Of a DNA stretch of 8,850 nt, positions 1 to 6,676 are shown in pieces. The notes beneath the pieces are model-generated. The model saw nothing but the letters and a program-made list of their open reading frames with translations, searched no databases and was not told the DNA's origin. Positions within the stretch are counted from its first letter, which is position 1; each line of letters starts with the position of its first letter. The stretch comes from an uncultured Clostridium sp. (GTDB lineage: Bacteria; Bacillota; Clostridia; TANB77; CAG-508), in NCBI GenBank assembly GCA_900556345.1, contig USOM01000023.1:1-8850 (forward strand), read 5' to 3'. Both the position numbers and the translations under genes were made by a program.

Positions 1-897
1 GAACAAATATTACCTATAATGAAAGAAAATTATGATGGATATAAATTCAGTTTAGAAGCCAAAAATCAAATATATAATTCAAATATGTGTTTATATTTTT
101 TAAATAGATATATTGAATTCGGAAAAATACCAACTAAATTAATAGACGTGAACATAGCAAGTGATTACAGCAAAATTGGAAAAATGCTAGGTTTATGTAA
201 AGAAGAAAATAGACTGGAAATATTAAGGAAAACAGTACAAGGTGAACCGATAAATAATAATATAGTAGAAAAATTTAATCCAGCAATAGAATTTAATGAA
301 ACAGATATGATATCAATGCTATACTACCTTGGATATTTAACAATATTTGGAGAAGATTTAGGAATGCCAGAGCTTACAATACCAAATAAGGTAATGAAAG
401 AAATATATGCAGATTATTTTATGCAATTAATGAACCAAGAGGCGGATTTTAGAATAGATAATACACGAAATCAAGAAATATTAAGAGAAATTGCAAGAGA
501 AGGTAAAATAGACAAAATGGTAGAAACATTAAGAATATATTTAAACAATCTATCTAATCGTGACCTAATAAAGTTTGATGAGAAATATATTAAATTAATA
601 TTTTACTGTATAGCAATGACAATGCAAATATATTCTGCAAAATCTGAAATGGAAGTAAATAGAAATTATCCAGATATATTGCTAGTTCCAAGGGATAGAA
701 CAAAAGGATATAAAGCAATAATGGTAGAGTTTAAATATTTGAAAAAAGGAGATACTGCAAAATTAGAAGATAAACAAAAAGAAGCAAGAGAACAAATTGA
801 AAGATATTCTGAATTTGATGATATAAAAGATATTGAAGGACTAAGAAAATATACAATAGTTGTTGCAGGAAATGAACTTTATGTAGAAGAAATTTAA
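1..897 (+). CDS. AAA-ATPase-like / PD-(D/E)XK nuclease family protein, 3' part
   Basis: The frame is open from base 1, so the 5' part lies outside the window; the first ATG (19) is internal. 298 residues are visible. The start, reading ILPIMKENYDGYKFS, resembles the YDGY-F end of the AAA-ATPase-like domain (the family that pairs an ATPase-like N-terminus with a C-terminal PD-(D/E)XK domain, usually over 500 residues in total). The C-terminal part has the nuclease-like core: YPDILLVP, then IMVEFKYLKKG (Asp, then Glu-x-Lys), followed by a Lys/Glu-rich helix with EAREQIERY. This matches the PDDEXK_9-type layout, and all three core acidic/lysine residues appear present. Members are numerous in gut Firmicutes and Bacteroidetes and their biological role is not established. 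The family call is good; nuclease activity is inferred. A strong terminator follows after 3 bases, so this is the last gene of its transcript. Confidence 0.8.
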   Translation, partial: EQILPIMKENYDGYKFSLEAKNQIYNSNMCLYFLNRYIEFGKIPTKLIDVNIASDYSKIGKMLGLCKEENRLEILRKTVQGEPINNNIVEKFNPAIEFNETDMISMLYYLGYLTIFGEDLGMPELTIPNKVMKEIYADYFMQLMNQEADFRIDNTRNQEILREIAREGKIDKMVETLRIYLNNLSNRDLIKFDEKYIKLIFYCIAMTMQIYSAKSEMEVNRNYPDILLVPRDRTKGYKAIMVEFKYLKKGDTAKLEDKQKEAREQIERYSEFDDIKDIEGLRKYTIVVAGNELYVEEI

Positions 898-900
898 AGG

Positions 901-960
901 AAGAAGTTAATGACATAATTTAGGTGTTTATAGGCTTAAATTTGTCATTAACTTCTTTTT
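901..960 (+). terminator. Rho-independent terminator
   Basis: Perfect 15-bp inverted repeat, arms 901-915 and 943-957, with a 27-base loop, followed by a T run (956-960) and a further T-rich stretch. It directly follows the stop codon at 897 and ends transcription of the PD-(D/E)XK gene. The opposite strand has no clear T run after the hairpin. Confidence 0.85.
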
Positions 961-1200
961 GTGGTTTTTATTTTTTTATATTGAATAAAATATTGGAGGA
1001 TTTGTTACAATATAAATTAGTAAAAGTAAGTATAAAAATAAAAACAATTTGAATATGAAGTGATAAAACTACATAAAACAAGCTATTGTTACAAAAATCT
1101 TATATTTATATTACATTTGATTAAAATGTTGAATAAAGTAAACTACGGTGGTAAAATTAAAACAGATACAAAATAGTACACAAAAATAGGAGGATATCAG
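961..1200 (+). promoter_or_regulatory. Leader region of the prepilin-like gene
   Basis: About 240 AT-rich bases without an ORF separate the terminator at 960 from the ATG at 1201. A good Shine-Dalgarno AGGAGG (1188-1193) lies 7 bases before that ATG. Several weak promoter-like pairs can be drawn, for example TTGTTA near 1085 with TATTAC 17 bases downstream, but in DNA this AT-rich none is convincing. I see no clear riboswitch or operator. The gene must be transcribed from here because the preceding transcript is terminated. Confidence 0.4.
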
Positions 1201-2841
1201 ATGAAAAGGAATGTAAATAACAATGGAATTACATTAATTGCACTTGTAGTAACAATTATAGTTTTACTCATTTTAGCAGGTGTTAGCATAAGTATGTTGA
1301 CTGGGGAGAATGGGATATTAAATAGAGCTGGGGAAGCGAAAGAGAAAACAACACTTAGTCAGAAGAAAGAAACAACAGATTTAGCTAATATGGAAGAAAT
1401 AATAAGTAATGGCATTGAGGGAAAATATTTAGACAAAGTAACTGATAATAATCCAGGGATATTGGAAAAAGAAAGCGAGAATGTTTACATCATAAATAGC
1501 ATTGAAGATTTAGTTTTTTTCTCATATGATGTAAAAAATGGTAATACCTATGAAGGAAACATGGTAAAATTAGGGACTGACTTAAATTTTAATTCAGATA
1601 ATTCCTATGTAGATGCATTTAGAACAGACTATGGAAAGTATGGTTATAATGGAGAATTGAAAATTTTATTAACAAGTGGAGAAGGTTTTTTATCAATTGG
1701 AACAATAGAAAACACGAAAGAGAATTGCTTTGCAGGAACATTTGATGGTAACAACTATGAAATAAAAAATTTATATATAAATAAAAGTGCAAATGAAGGA
1801 GTAAAAAGAATTGGTTTATTTGGAACTAATATTGGAATCATAAAAAATATTAAATTAGTTGATATAAATATAAAAGCCGAGTGTATTTCAGCCAGTATTG
1901 GTGGCATTACAGGAATAAATTACGGAAGCATAAGCAACTGTGTAATTAGTGGAAATTTATATTTAAAAGGAACTGGATATTTACTTTGTGCAGGTGTAGC
2001 AGGTGCAATGAGAGAAAATGGAAATATCGAAAATTGTGGAAATAGTGCAAAAATTATATGTGAAAATAATGCTACAGATGGTCAAGCGGTTGGAGCAGGA
2101 GTTGTCGGAAGTTGTAATAATAATGCTTCAAGTACTGATTTGACACCATATATTAAAGGGTGTTACAATACAGGAAAAATAAATGCTAGATCTGAAATAG
2201 ATGTTTTGGCGGGTGGAATTACAACATATATAACTAGATGTGACGTTATAAATTGTTATAATAGTGGAGAAATAAATGCCACAGGTAACAAGGACGTAAG
2301 AATAGGTGGAATAATATCAGCAGGGGACAATTCCCAACATACTGTAAAAAATTTATATAATACTGGAAAGATTGTGTATAATGGTACAACAACTGATGAA
2401 AAAGCAAGCTTAGGAGGAATTATAGGACAAAATTATAATACACATATTATGAATGTTGCGAATTTAGGAGAAATTTATATAAACAATACAACTACGCAAA
2501 TAAAAATAGGAGGAATTGCAGGGGGAGCGACATTTGGAGATATTGACAATGGATATAATTTAGGTAAAATAATTGTAGACCAAGAAACGAAAAACGAAAA
2601 AATAGGTAGTTTGGTTGGAATAAAATGGAATTCAGTATATAACAAATGCTTTTATTTAAATGAAACATATTCTAAAGGAATTGGAAAATTGGCAACATCA
2701 GAAGAAAAAGAAGAAGGCATTACAAAATTAATAAATAAAGAGGATTTTCCTGATCTTTTGGAAATAATAAATGATGATGATAAGTTTAAAAACGATAACA
2801 ATAACATCAATAATGGATATCCAGTATTATTTTGGCAGTAG
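1201..2841 (+). CDS. Type-IV-prepilin-like, GLUG-repeat surface protein
   Basis: 546 residues. The N-terminus is short and basic (MKRNVNNNG), then a prepilin-like helix ITLIALVVTIIVLLILAGVS (10-29) and a conserved tail SMLTGENGILNRA. This resembles a class III signal cut after Gly9, but residue +5 is Ala14, not the usual Glu. After a Lys/Glu-rich linker comes a unit with FAGTFDGNNYEIKNLYI (177-193) and then at least five GLUG-type repeats, seen as GGI-x-G followed by N-(C/x)-Y-N-x-G-x-I (near 234-253, 338-358, 369-391, 405-425, 437-457). The protein ends GYPVLFWQ, an ending I associate with this family. Repeats of this kind form beta-helical extracellular domains. It is probably exported and membrane- or surface-held. 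Whether it forms pili is unknown; no pilus assembly gene or prepilin peptidase is in the window. Start chosen from AGGAGG 7 bases upstream. Confidence 0.8.
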   Translation: MKRNVNNNGITLIALVVTIIVLLILAGVSISMLTGENGILNRAGEAKEKTTLSQKKETTDLANMEEIISNGIEGKYLDKVTDNNPGILEKESENVYIINSIEDLVFFSYDVKNGNTYEGNMVKLGTDLNFNSDNSYVDAFRTDYGKYGYNGELKILLTSGEGFLSIGTIENTKENCFAGTFDGNNYEIKNLYINKSANEGVKRIGLFGTNIGIIKNIKLVDINIKAECISASIGGITGINYGSISNCVISGNLYLKGTGYLLCAGVAGAMRENGNIENCGNSAKIICENNATDGQAVGAGVVGSCNNNASSTDLTPYIKGCYNTGKINARSEIDVLAGGITTYITRCDVINCYNSGEINATGNKDVRIGGIISAGDNSQHTVKNLYNTGKIVYNGTTTDEKASLGGIIGQNYNTHIMNVANLGEIYINNTTTQIKIGGIAGGATFGDIDNGYNLGKIIVDQETKNEKIGSLVGIKWNSVYNKCFYLNETYSKGIGKLATSEEKEEGITKLINKEDFPDLLEIINDDDKFKNDNNNINNGYPVLFWQ

Positions 2842-2887
2842 ATAACTGTGAGATTTTAGAACTTTTTGTATTATACTTTATAGATAG

Positions 2888-2925
2888 AAAAAAGGCACAA
2901 AAGCTATAATTAAGCTTTTGTGCCT
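2888..2925 (-). terminator. Hairpin with minus-strand T run
   Basis: Perfect 13-bp inverted repeat, arms 2893-2905 and 2913-2925, loop of 7. On the plus strand it is followed by AAAAAA, not T. On the minus strand the stem is followed by TTTTTT (bases 2888-2893 read in reverse). It therefore looks like an intrinsic terminator for leftward transcription, although no minus-strand gene is visible to its right. It may also stall rightward transcription after the GLUG gene. Confidence 0.6.
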
Positions 2926-3022
2926 AAAAAAGTTAAAAAGCCTTATTCAGTTCTTTACAATGTACTAAATGCTCCTTCGTCGCAATGGAACTAATAATGC
3001 GGTAATATTAAAAAAATAGATA
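2926..3022. other. Non-coding stretch, likely holds the left end of the IS91-type element
   Basis: No ORF and no clear promoter. It lies between the hairpin after the GLUG gene and the inverted repeat before the group II intron. The left terminus (terIS) of the IS91-type element should lie here or slightly to the left, but IS91 elements make no target duplication and have no simple terminal repeat, so I cannot place it. A somewhat less AT-rich patch is at about 2970-3003. Confidence 0.3.
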
Positions 3023-3039
3023 ACCTCCTGTATAATATA
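3023..3039 (+). repeat. Left arm of Shine-Dalgarno-hiding inverted repeat
   Basis: This segment (ACCTCCTGTATAATATA) is the reverse complement of 4937-4953 with one mismatch in 17 (3032 against 4944). The right arm contains the AGGAGG of the recombinase gene at 4961. The group II intron lies between the arms. In intron-free or spliced RNA the arms would be separated by only a few to about 25 bases and would form a stem that hides the ribosome site. Confidence 0.7.
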
Positions 3040-3282
3040 ATTATGGTGTGCTATGAGAAAACAAATAAGAAACTCAATATGGGTTTCTTATTTGTTTTCG
3101 TAACTATATAGATGATGATAGTAGGTCTATCGTAATCGGTGTACAGGCAAAGATTACAAACCACCCTAAGGTGCTATATTTAAAAGATATGGTATTGAGC
3201 GTTAGGGAAAAGTCAGTAATAAAACTGGCAGGTGTGTGTTAAGGAGATGAATGACCATATGAACCACTTACAAAAATGTCGT

Positions 3283-3319
3283 TATATTAAAAGTTCCATC
3301 AAAACTGAGAACTCATAAT
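3283..3319 (+). other. Exon-binding sites EBS2 and EBS1 of the intron
   Basis: EBS2 (3283-3289, TATATTA) pairs over 7 of 7 bases with 3033-3039. EBS1 (3314-3319, CATAAT) pairs over 6 of 6 with 3040-3045, directly before the proposed 5' splice site. EBS1 lies in the loop of a 6-bp hairpin (3305-3310 with 3321-3326), as expected for domain I. The sequences are AT-rich, so each match alone is weak, but order, contiguity and placement agree. Confidence 0.7.
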
Positions 3320-3599
3320 ATCTCAGGATAAGTCTAGAGGAAACCTGTTTACTGTCTAGATGGTGGACGGCGTAAAGGTGGCATGAACTTAACATGGGCG
3401 TCTATATGGAACATAGGAACCTACGGGCTAATGATAAGGGAGAAAATCAAATGAATAAAATCATAAGATGAAGAGTACCAATGTAGTCATAGGGGCAGAC
3501 CAAGTTGTAGTAGTAAAGAAGTTTCTGTAATGGAAATGGAGCAAAGGACTTGGAATTATCAGTTTAAGAAATAAGTCAACTTGAAGAAAGGAGGAGCTT

Positions 3600-4838
3600 A
3601 TGGACAAAACAAAACCATACAATATTTCAAAACAAGTAGTAAAATTAGCTTTTGACAGAGTAAAAGCAAACAAAGGAACATATGGTATAGATGAGCAATC
3701 AATTACAGATTTTGAAGAAAATTTGAAAGATAATTTATACAAAATTTGGAATAGAATGTCATCAGGAACGTATTTTCCAAAACCAGTTAAAGCAGTAGCA
3801 ATACCTAAAAAGAATGGTGGAACTAGAATACTAGGAATACCAAATGTGGAAGATAGGGTTGCACAAATGGTTGCAAAGATATACTTTGAATCAAATGTAG
3901 AGAAAATATTCTATGAAGATTCATATGGCTATAGACAAAATAAGTCAGCAATACAAGCTGTAGGAGTATTAAGAGAAAGATGCTGGAGAAAAGATTGGGT
4001 AGTAGATTTCGATATAACTGGGTTATTTGATAACATTAGACATGACTATCTAATAGAAATGGTAAAAAGACATACAGAGGAACAATGGATAATACTCTAC
4101 ATTGAGAGATGGCTAAAAACACCATTTAAAATGCAAGATGGAACAATAGTAGAAAGAAAAGCAGGAACACCCCAAGGAGGAGTAATAAGCCCTGTACTAG
4201 CCAATGTATTCTTACACTATGTATTTGATGATTTTATGAGTAAAGAATTTTCTAACATTCAATGGGTGCGTTATGCTGATGATGGAGCATTAAATTGTGT
4301 ATCATTAAAACAAGCAAAATATATAATTAAAGTACTGGATAAAAGATTTAAGAAATTTGGATTGGAATTAAACTTATCAAAGACAAGAATAGTGTATTGT
4401 AAGGATGGAGACAGAAAAGGAAACTACGAAAATACGAGTTTTGATTTTCTAGGATTTACATTTAGAGGTAGACCGGTAAAAGATAAAGAAGGAAGAAATT
4501 TTTGTGGACTTTTACCAGCAATAAGTAATAAAGCACAGAAGGAAATAAGAAGAACTGTAAGAGAAATGAGATTACAAGGGAAAGTCAGTATAAGTTTAAA
4601 AGACATAGCTAGAATTCTAAATCCAAAGATACAAGGCTGGATAAATTACTATGGGCATTATTATAAATCTGGAATGTACAAAACATTAAGATATATTAAT
4701 AGGTGTATAATAAAATGGGTAAAGAAGAAATACAAAATGAGGACAAGAGGCAAGGCAATGAAATGGTTATATAATGTTGCAAAGAAAAACAGAGAAATGT
4801 TTGTACACTGGAAGATTGGAATAATAAGTATGGCATGA
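3600..4838 (+). CDS. ltrA: Group II intron reverse transcriptase/maturase
   Basis: 412 residues. It binds its own intron RNA, helps it splice and copies it into DNA at the target site. Visible in order: N-terminal RT segment (YFPKPVKAVAIPKKNGGTRI, 58-77; LGIPNVEDRVAQ), fingers/palm motif A DITGLFDN (catalytic Asp138), GTPQGGVISP (189-198), the YADD active site (225-228; Asp227, Asp228), then FDFLGFTFRG (281-290). The maturase X/thumb domain has the group II signature IQGWINYYGHYYKSG (345-358). The protein ends FVHWKIG with no HNH endonuclease domain after it, so it is an endonuclease-minus type. All catalytic residues are present and the frame is intact. AGGAGG (3589-3594) stands 5 bases before the ATG. 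The stop lies 7 bases before domain V, which fits an ORF in domain IV. The symbol is the general family name. Confidence 0.95.
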   Translation: MDKTKPYNISKQVVKLAFDRVKANKGTYGIDEQSITDFEENLKDNLYKIWNRMSSGTYFPKPVKAVAIPKKNGGTRILGIPNVEDRVAQMVAKIYFESNVEKIFYEDSYGYRQNKSAIQAVGVLRERCWRKDWVVDFDITGLFDNIRHDYLIEMVKRHTEEQWIILYIERWLKTPFKMQDGTIVERKAGTPQGGVISPVLANVFLHYVFDDFMSKEFSNIQWVRYADDGALNCVSLKQAKYIIKVLDKRFKKFGLELNLSKTRIVYCKDGDRKGNYENTSFDFLGFTFRGRPVKDKEGRNFCGLLPAISNKAQKEIRRTVREMRLQGKVSISLKDIARILNPKIQGWINYYGHYYKSGMYKTLRYINRCIIKWVKKKYKMRTRGKAMKWLYNVAKKNREMFVHWKIGIISMA

Positions 4839-4845
4839 TAATTGG

Positions 4846-4918
4846 GAGCCGTGTGAAGGGAGACTTTCAAGCACGGTTCTGAGAGAAGCTCAAGGGGAAG
4901 TACCTTGGGCTTACTTAC
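4846..4918 (+). ncRNA. Group II intron domains V and VI
   Basis: Domain V is the canonical 34 bases (4846-4879): GAGCCGTGTG at the 5' side with the AGC triad (4847-4849), a distal stem capped by a GAGA tetraloop, and CACGGTTC at the 3' side. Domain VI follows with a 9-bp stem (4887-4895 with 4903-4911, one G-U pair). Just below it A4913 appears unpaired between A-U and G-C pairs and is the likely branch point. The active-site RNA therefore looks intact. Confidence 0.9.
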
Positions 4919-4936
4919 TTAACCTAAGGTTGCAAA

Positions 4937-4953
4937 TATATTAAACAGGAGGT
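4937..4953 (+). repeat. Right arm of inverted repeat, containing the recombinase ribosome site
   Basis: It pairs with 3023-3039 over 16 of 17 positions. The AGGAGG at 4947-4952, 8 bases before the ATG at 4961, lies wholly within the arm. Hairpins that hide the ribosome site are a known way to keep transposition proteins low; that use here is an inference. Confidence 0.7.
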
Positions 4954-4960
4954 CTTTTAG

Positions 4961-5338
4961 ATGACGAATAATCAAATACTCAAAAAGTTGAGTCAAGACA
5001 TGAGAATGAGAAATTTCTCACATTACACATATGATTCATATATGAGAAAAACAAAAGAAATGATGGTATATTTTAACAAATCTTTAGAAAAGGTAATAAT
5101 AGATGAGCTAAGAGATTATCTATATAAATATTTACTGAATGAAAGAAAAATGGCTGATAAAACAGTAAATTATTATAACAGTATAATAAGATTCGTATAT
5201 GAAGTAACACTAGACAAAGTATTAAATAAAAGACAAATACCAATGAGAAAAAGAAAAAAGACGGTGTATAAGGTGCTAACGAAAGAAGAGTTAAGCACTT
5301 TTTTTGCGTGTGTAGATAATTATAAATTCTGGTGTTAA
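4961..5338 (+). pseudogene. Tyrosine recombinase, N-terminal fragment
   Basis: 125 codons, start at ATG 4961 with AGGAGG 8 bases upstream. The sequence is the SAM-like core-binding domain of phage-type integrases: LSQDMRMRNFSHYTYDSYMR at about 9-28, then DKTVNYYNSIIRFVYEVTL, then a basic linker and VLTKEELSTFFACVDNYKFWC, which is where the catalytic domain normally begins. A TAA at 5336 follows at once. The catalytic domain with its Arg-His-Arg-Tyr residues (about 160-170 residues) is missing. The next in-frame residues belong to the IS91 transposase, so the loss is an internal deletion and not a simple stop mutation. The short product could be made and might still bind DNA, but it cannot recombine it. 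Confidence 0.8.
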
Positions 5339-6247
5339 AGTATTGCAAGAGAAAAATGGATATATAACAGAGAATATGATTTATTAAATGTTAAATATTT
5401 TCATGTAGTAATGACAATACCATCAGAATTATATGGAATAGCATATCAAAATCAAGAAAAAGTATATAAAATATTATTTAAAGCAACAGCAGAAACATTA
5501 GAAGAACTAGCAGAAGATAAAAAATATTTAGGAGCACAAATAGGATTTATGGAAGTATTACATACATGGGGACAAACATTAGTATATCATCCACACATAC
5601 ATACAATAGTACCAGCAGGAGGAATAGATAAAATAGGAAAATGGAGAAATAGCAAAAAGAAATTTTTTATACCAGTAAAAGTATTATCAAGAAAATTTAG
5701 AGGAAAGTTTTTATATTATTTAAAACAAGAAAAGCTAGATTTTTATGGAGAACAAGAATATTTAAAAATAAAAGAAAACTTTGATGAGCTAATGGCAAAA
5801 ATGTATAACAAAGAATGGATAAGTTATTGCAAGCCACCATTTAAAGATGCAAGTTGTGTAATAAGATATTTAGGAAGATATACACATAGAGTAGCAATAT
5901 CAAATAATAGAATAATAAAAGAAGAAAATGGAGAAGTAACATTTAAATATAGGGATTATAAAGATAATAAAAAACAAAAAGAAATGACGTTAAAAGCAGA
6001 AGAATTTATAAGAAGATTTTTATTACATATATTACCACCAAGATTTATGAAAATAAGACATTATGGATTATTAGGAAACAGAAATAAAAAAACAAAGTTA
6101 GCTATATGCAAGAAACTTACAAATACAGATAACCTCGAGAAACTAGAGATAAGCACTCTAGAAATACTAAAGAAAACGCTAGGCGTTGATTTTAATTTGT
6201 GTCCTGTCTGTCGAAAAGGACACTTAGTAAATCCCAACTCCAGCTAA
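5339..6247 (+). pseudogene. IS91-family Y2 transposase, N-terminally truncated
   Basis: The frame is open from 5339, just after the TAA of the recombinase fragment and in the same frame. It starts SIAREKWIYNREYDLLNVKYFHVV, the region that normally follows the N-terminal zinc-binding domain, so about 70-90 residues are missing. Counting from the internal ATG at 5411, the HUH motif is HPHIH (60-64) after HTWGQTLVY, and the paired catalytic tyrosines are Tyr153 and Tyr157 in RYLGRYTHRVAISNNRI. A conserved MKIRHYGLLGNRNKK (213-227) and a C-terminal CPVC (264-267) follow. The family nicks and rejoins single-stranded DNA in rolling-circle transposition. The HUH and Y2 centre is intact, but the zinc domain is gone and there is no Shine-Dalgarno before 5411, so expression is doubtful. 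Confidence 0.85.
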
Positions 6248-6250
6248 AAC

Positions 6251-6304
6251 GGTAGCAATTTCATAAGCTCAAAAATTGCCTCTTAATTGGGGAGGGGGAT
6301 CTTG
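6251..6304 (+). repeat. Likely oriIS end of the IS91-type element with CTTG target
   Basis: Just after the transposase stop, a 7-bp inverted repeat (GCAATTT 6255-6261, AAATTGC 6273-6279) precedes a G-rich run (TTGGGGAGGGGGAT, 6287-6300) and then CTTG (6301-6304). A subterminal hairpin followed by the element end next to GTTC or CTTG is the known pattern of IS91-family oriIS. The exact end at 6300 is an inference from that pattern. Confidence 0.55.
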
Positions 6305-6528
6305 TACCCATTTTACTATGAAATTAGAGAAAGTACAATAAAAAAATTCAAAAATAGTATAAAAATTTCAAAAAAATAGCTTCTAGTCTAGGAAGAGAAA
6401 TAATTAAATCCCCATAGCAAGTATAAGAAAGTTTCCGCAGTTTACTACTATTATAATTACAGCTGGTTAGCCAGAATAAATTAGAGATATGCAGTAAACT
6501 TTTTTGCTGGCTAACCATCAGTAATTTC
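6305..6528. other. Non-coding stretch between IS91 end and prepilin relic
   Basis: No plausible gene on either strand; the open minus-strand frames here are low-complexity readings of A/T runs. Positions 6305-6430 are A-rich without clear signals. Positions 6439-6517 carry two interleaved inverted repeats, listed separately. The stretch may be the remains of the 5' part and leader of the second prepilin-like gene, replaced or eroded by insertions. Confidence 0.4.
6439..6517. repeat. Two interleaved inverted repeats (order A-B-A'-B')
   Basis: Repeat A is AGTTTACT (6439-6446) with AGTAAACT (6493-6500). Repeat B is TGGTTAGCCAG (6464-6474) with CTGGCTAACCA (6507-6517), a perfect 11-bp match. Because one arm of each lies between the arms of the other, both can form together only as a pseudoknot, or as alternatives. 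It may be a transposon-end remnant, a recombination site or an RNA structure; the sequence does not decide. Confidence 0.5.
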
Positions 6529-6676
6529 CTATACATAATAGTGCTTTTAATATTAGCACGGAATAAGCATAAGTATGCTAACAGGACAAAATGGAATATT
6601 AAATAGAGCAGCTGTAAATGGTAAAATAATAGGTAGGTGGCCGAAAAGTTACATTTTAAATTTTTCAAGACTTTGA
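6529..6676 (+). pseudogene. Relic of a second prepilin-like gene
   Basis: In one frame 6529-6558 reads LYIIVLLILA. After one extra base (C6559) the next frame reads GISISMLTGQNGILNRAAVNGKI (6560-6628) and runs to a TGA at 6674. This matches the intact protein at 1201, which has TIIVLLILAGVSISMLTGENGILNRAGEA at residues 18-46. The start codon, the basic N-terminus and the GITLIALVVT part are gone, and the text after GKI matches nothing I recognise. It is a frameshifted fragment lying beside the IS91 end, about 3.7 kb from its intact relative. No ribosome site is seen. Confidence 0.75.

Larger units (their letters stand above)
3046..4920 (+). mobile_element. Group II intron with RT/maturase ORF
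   Basis: The 5' end is GTGTG at 3046. Domains I-III fill about 3046-3580, the ORF lies in domain IV (3600-4838), domain V is at 4846-4879 and domain VI at about 4881-4918. The 5' boundary is supported by exon pairings: IBS1 ATTATG (3040-3045) is perfectly complementary to CATAAT at 3314-3319 in a hairpin loop, and IBS2 TAATATA (3033-3039) to TATATTA at 3283-3289. The 3' boundary is less certain: the bulged A is probably 4913, which puts the splice site at about 4918-4923. Length is about 1.88 kb. All parts look intact, so it may be able to splice and move. RT type and RNA features do not suggest class C; the exact class was not resolved. Confidence 0.9.
3023..6300 (+). mobile_element. Decayed IS91-type (HUH Y2) element with nested group II intron
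   Basis: The element holds a tyrosine-recombinase gene fragment and a Y2 transposase gene fragment in the same orientation, a pairing known from some IS91 elements. The right end is placed at 6300: a hairpin (6255-6279), a G-rich end, then CTTG at 6301-6304, one of the two tetranucleotides (GTTC or CTTG) that flank oriIS in this family. The left end is uncertain and could be up to about 100 bases left of the start given. One internal deletion removed the recombinase catalytic domain and the transposase N-terminus, so the element can no longer move by itself. Confidence 0.65.

Noticed and set aside
1141..1200. Possible riboswitch in the GLUG gene leader (CTACGGTGGT motif near 1142)
   Set aside because: Only a short motif without the surrounding conserved elements of any riboswitch class I can recall.
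3031..3036. TATAAT at 3031-3036 as promoter of the recombinase gene
   Set aside because: No acceptable -35 box lies at the right distance. In this AT-rich DNA, and within an inverted repeat, the match can be chance.
3461..3742. Minus-strand frame at 3461-3742 and others opposite the reverse transcriptase
   Set aside because: They lie antisense to intron domains and to the reverse transcriptase, lack a start signal, and reflect A/T bias of the coding strand.
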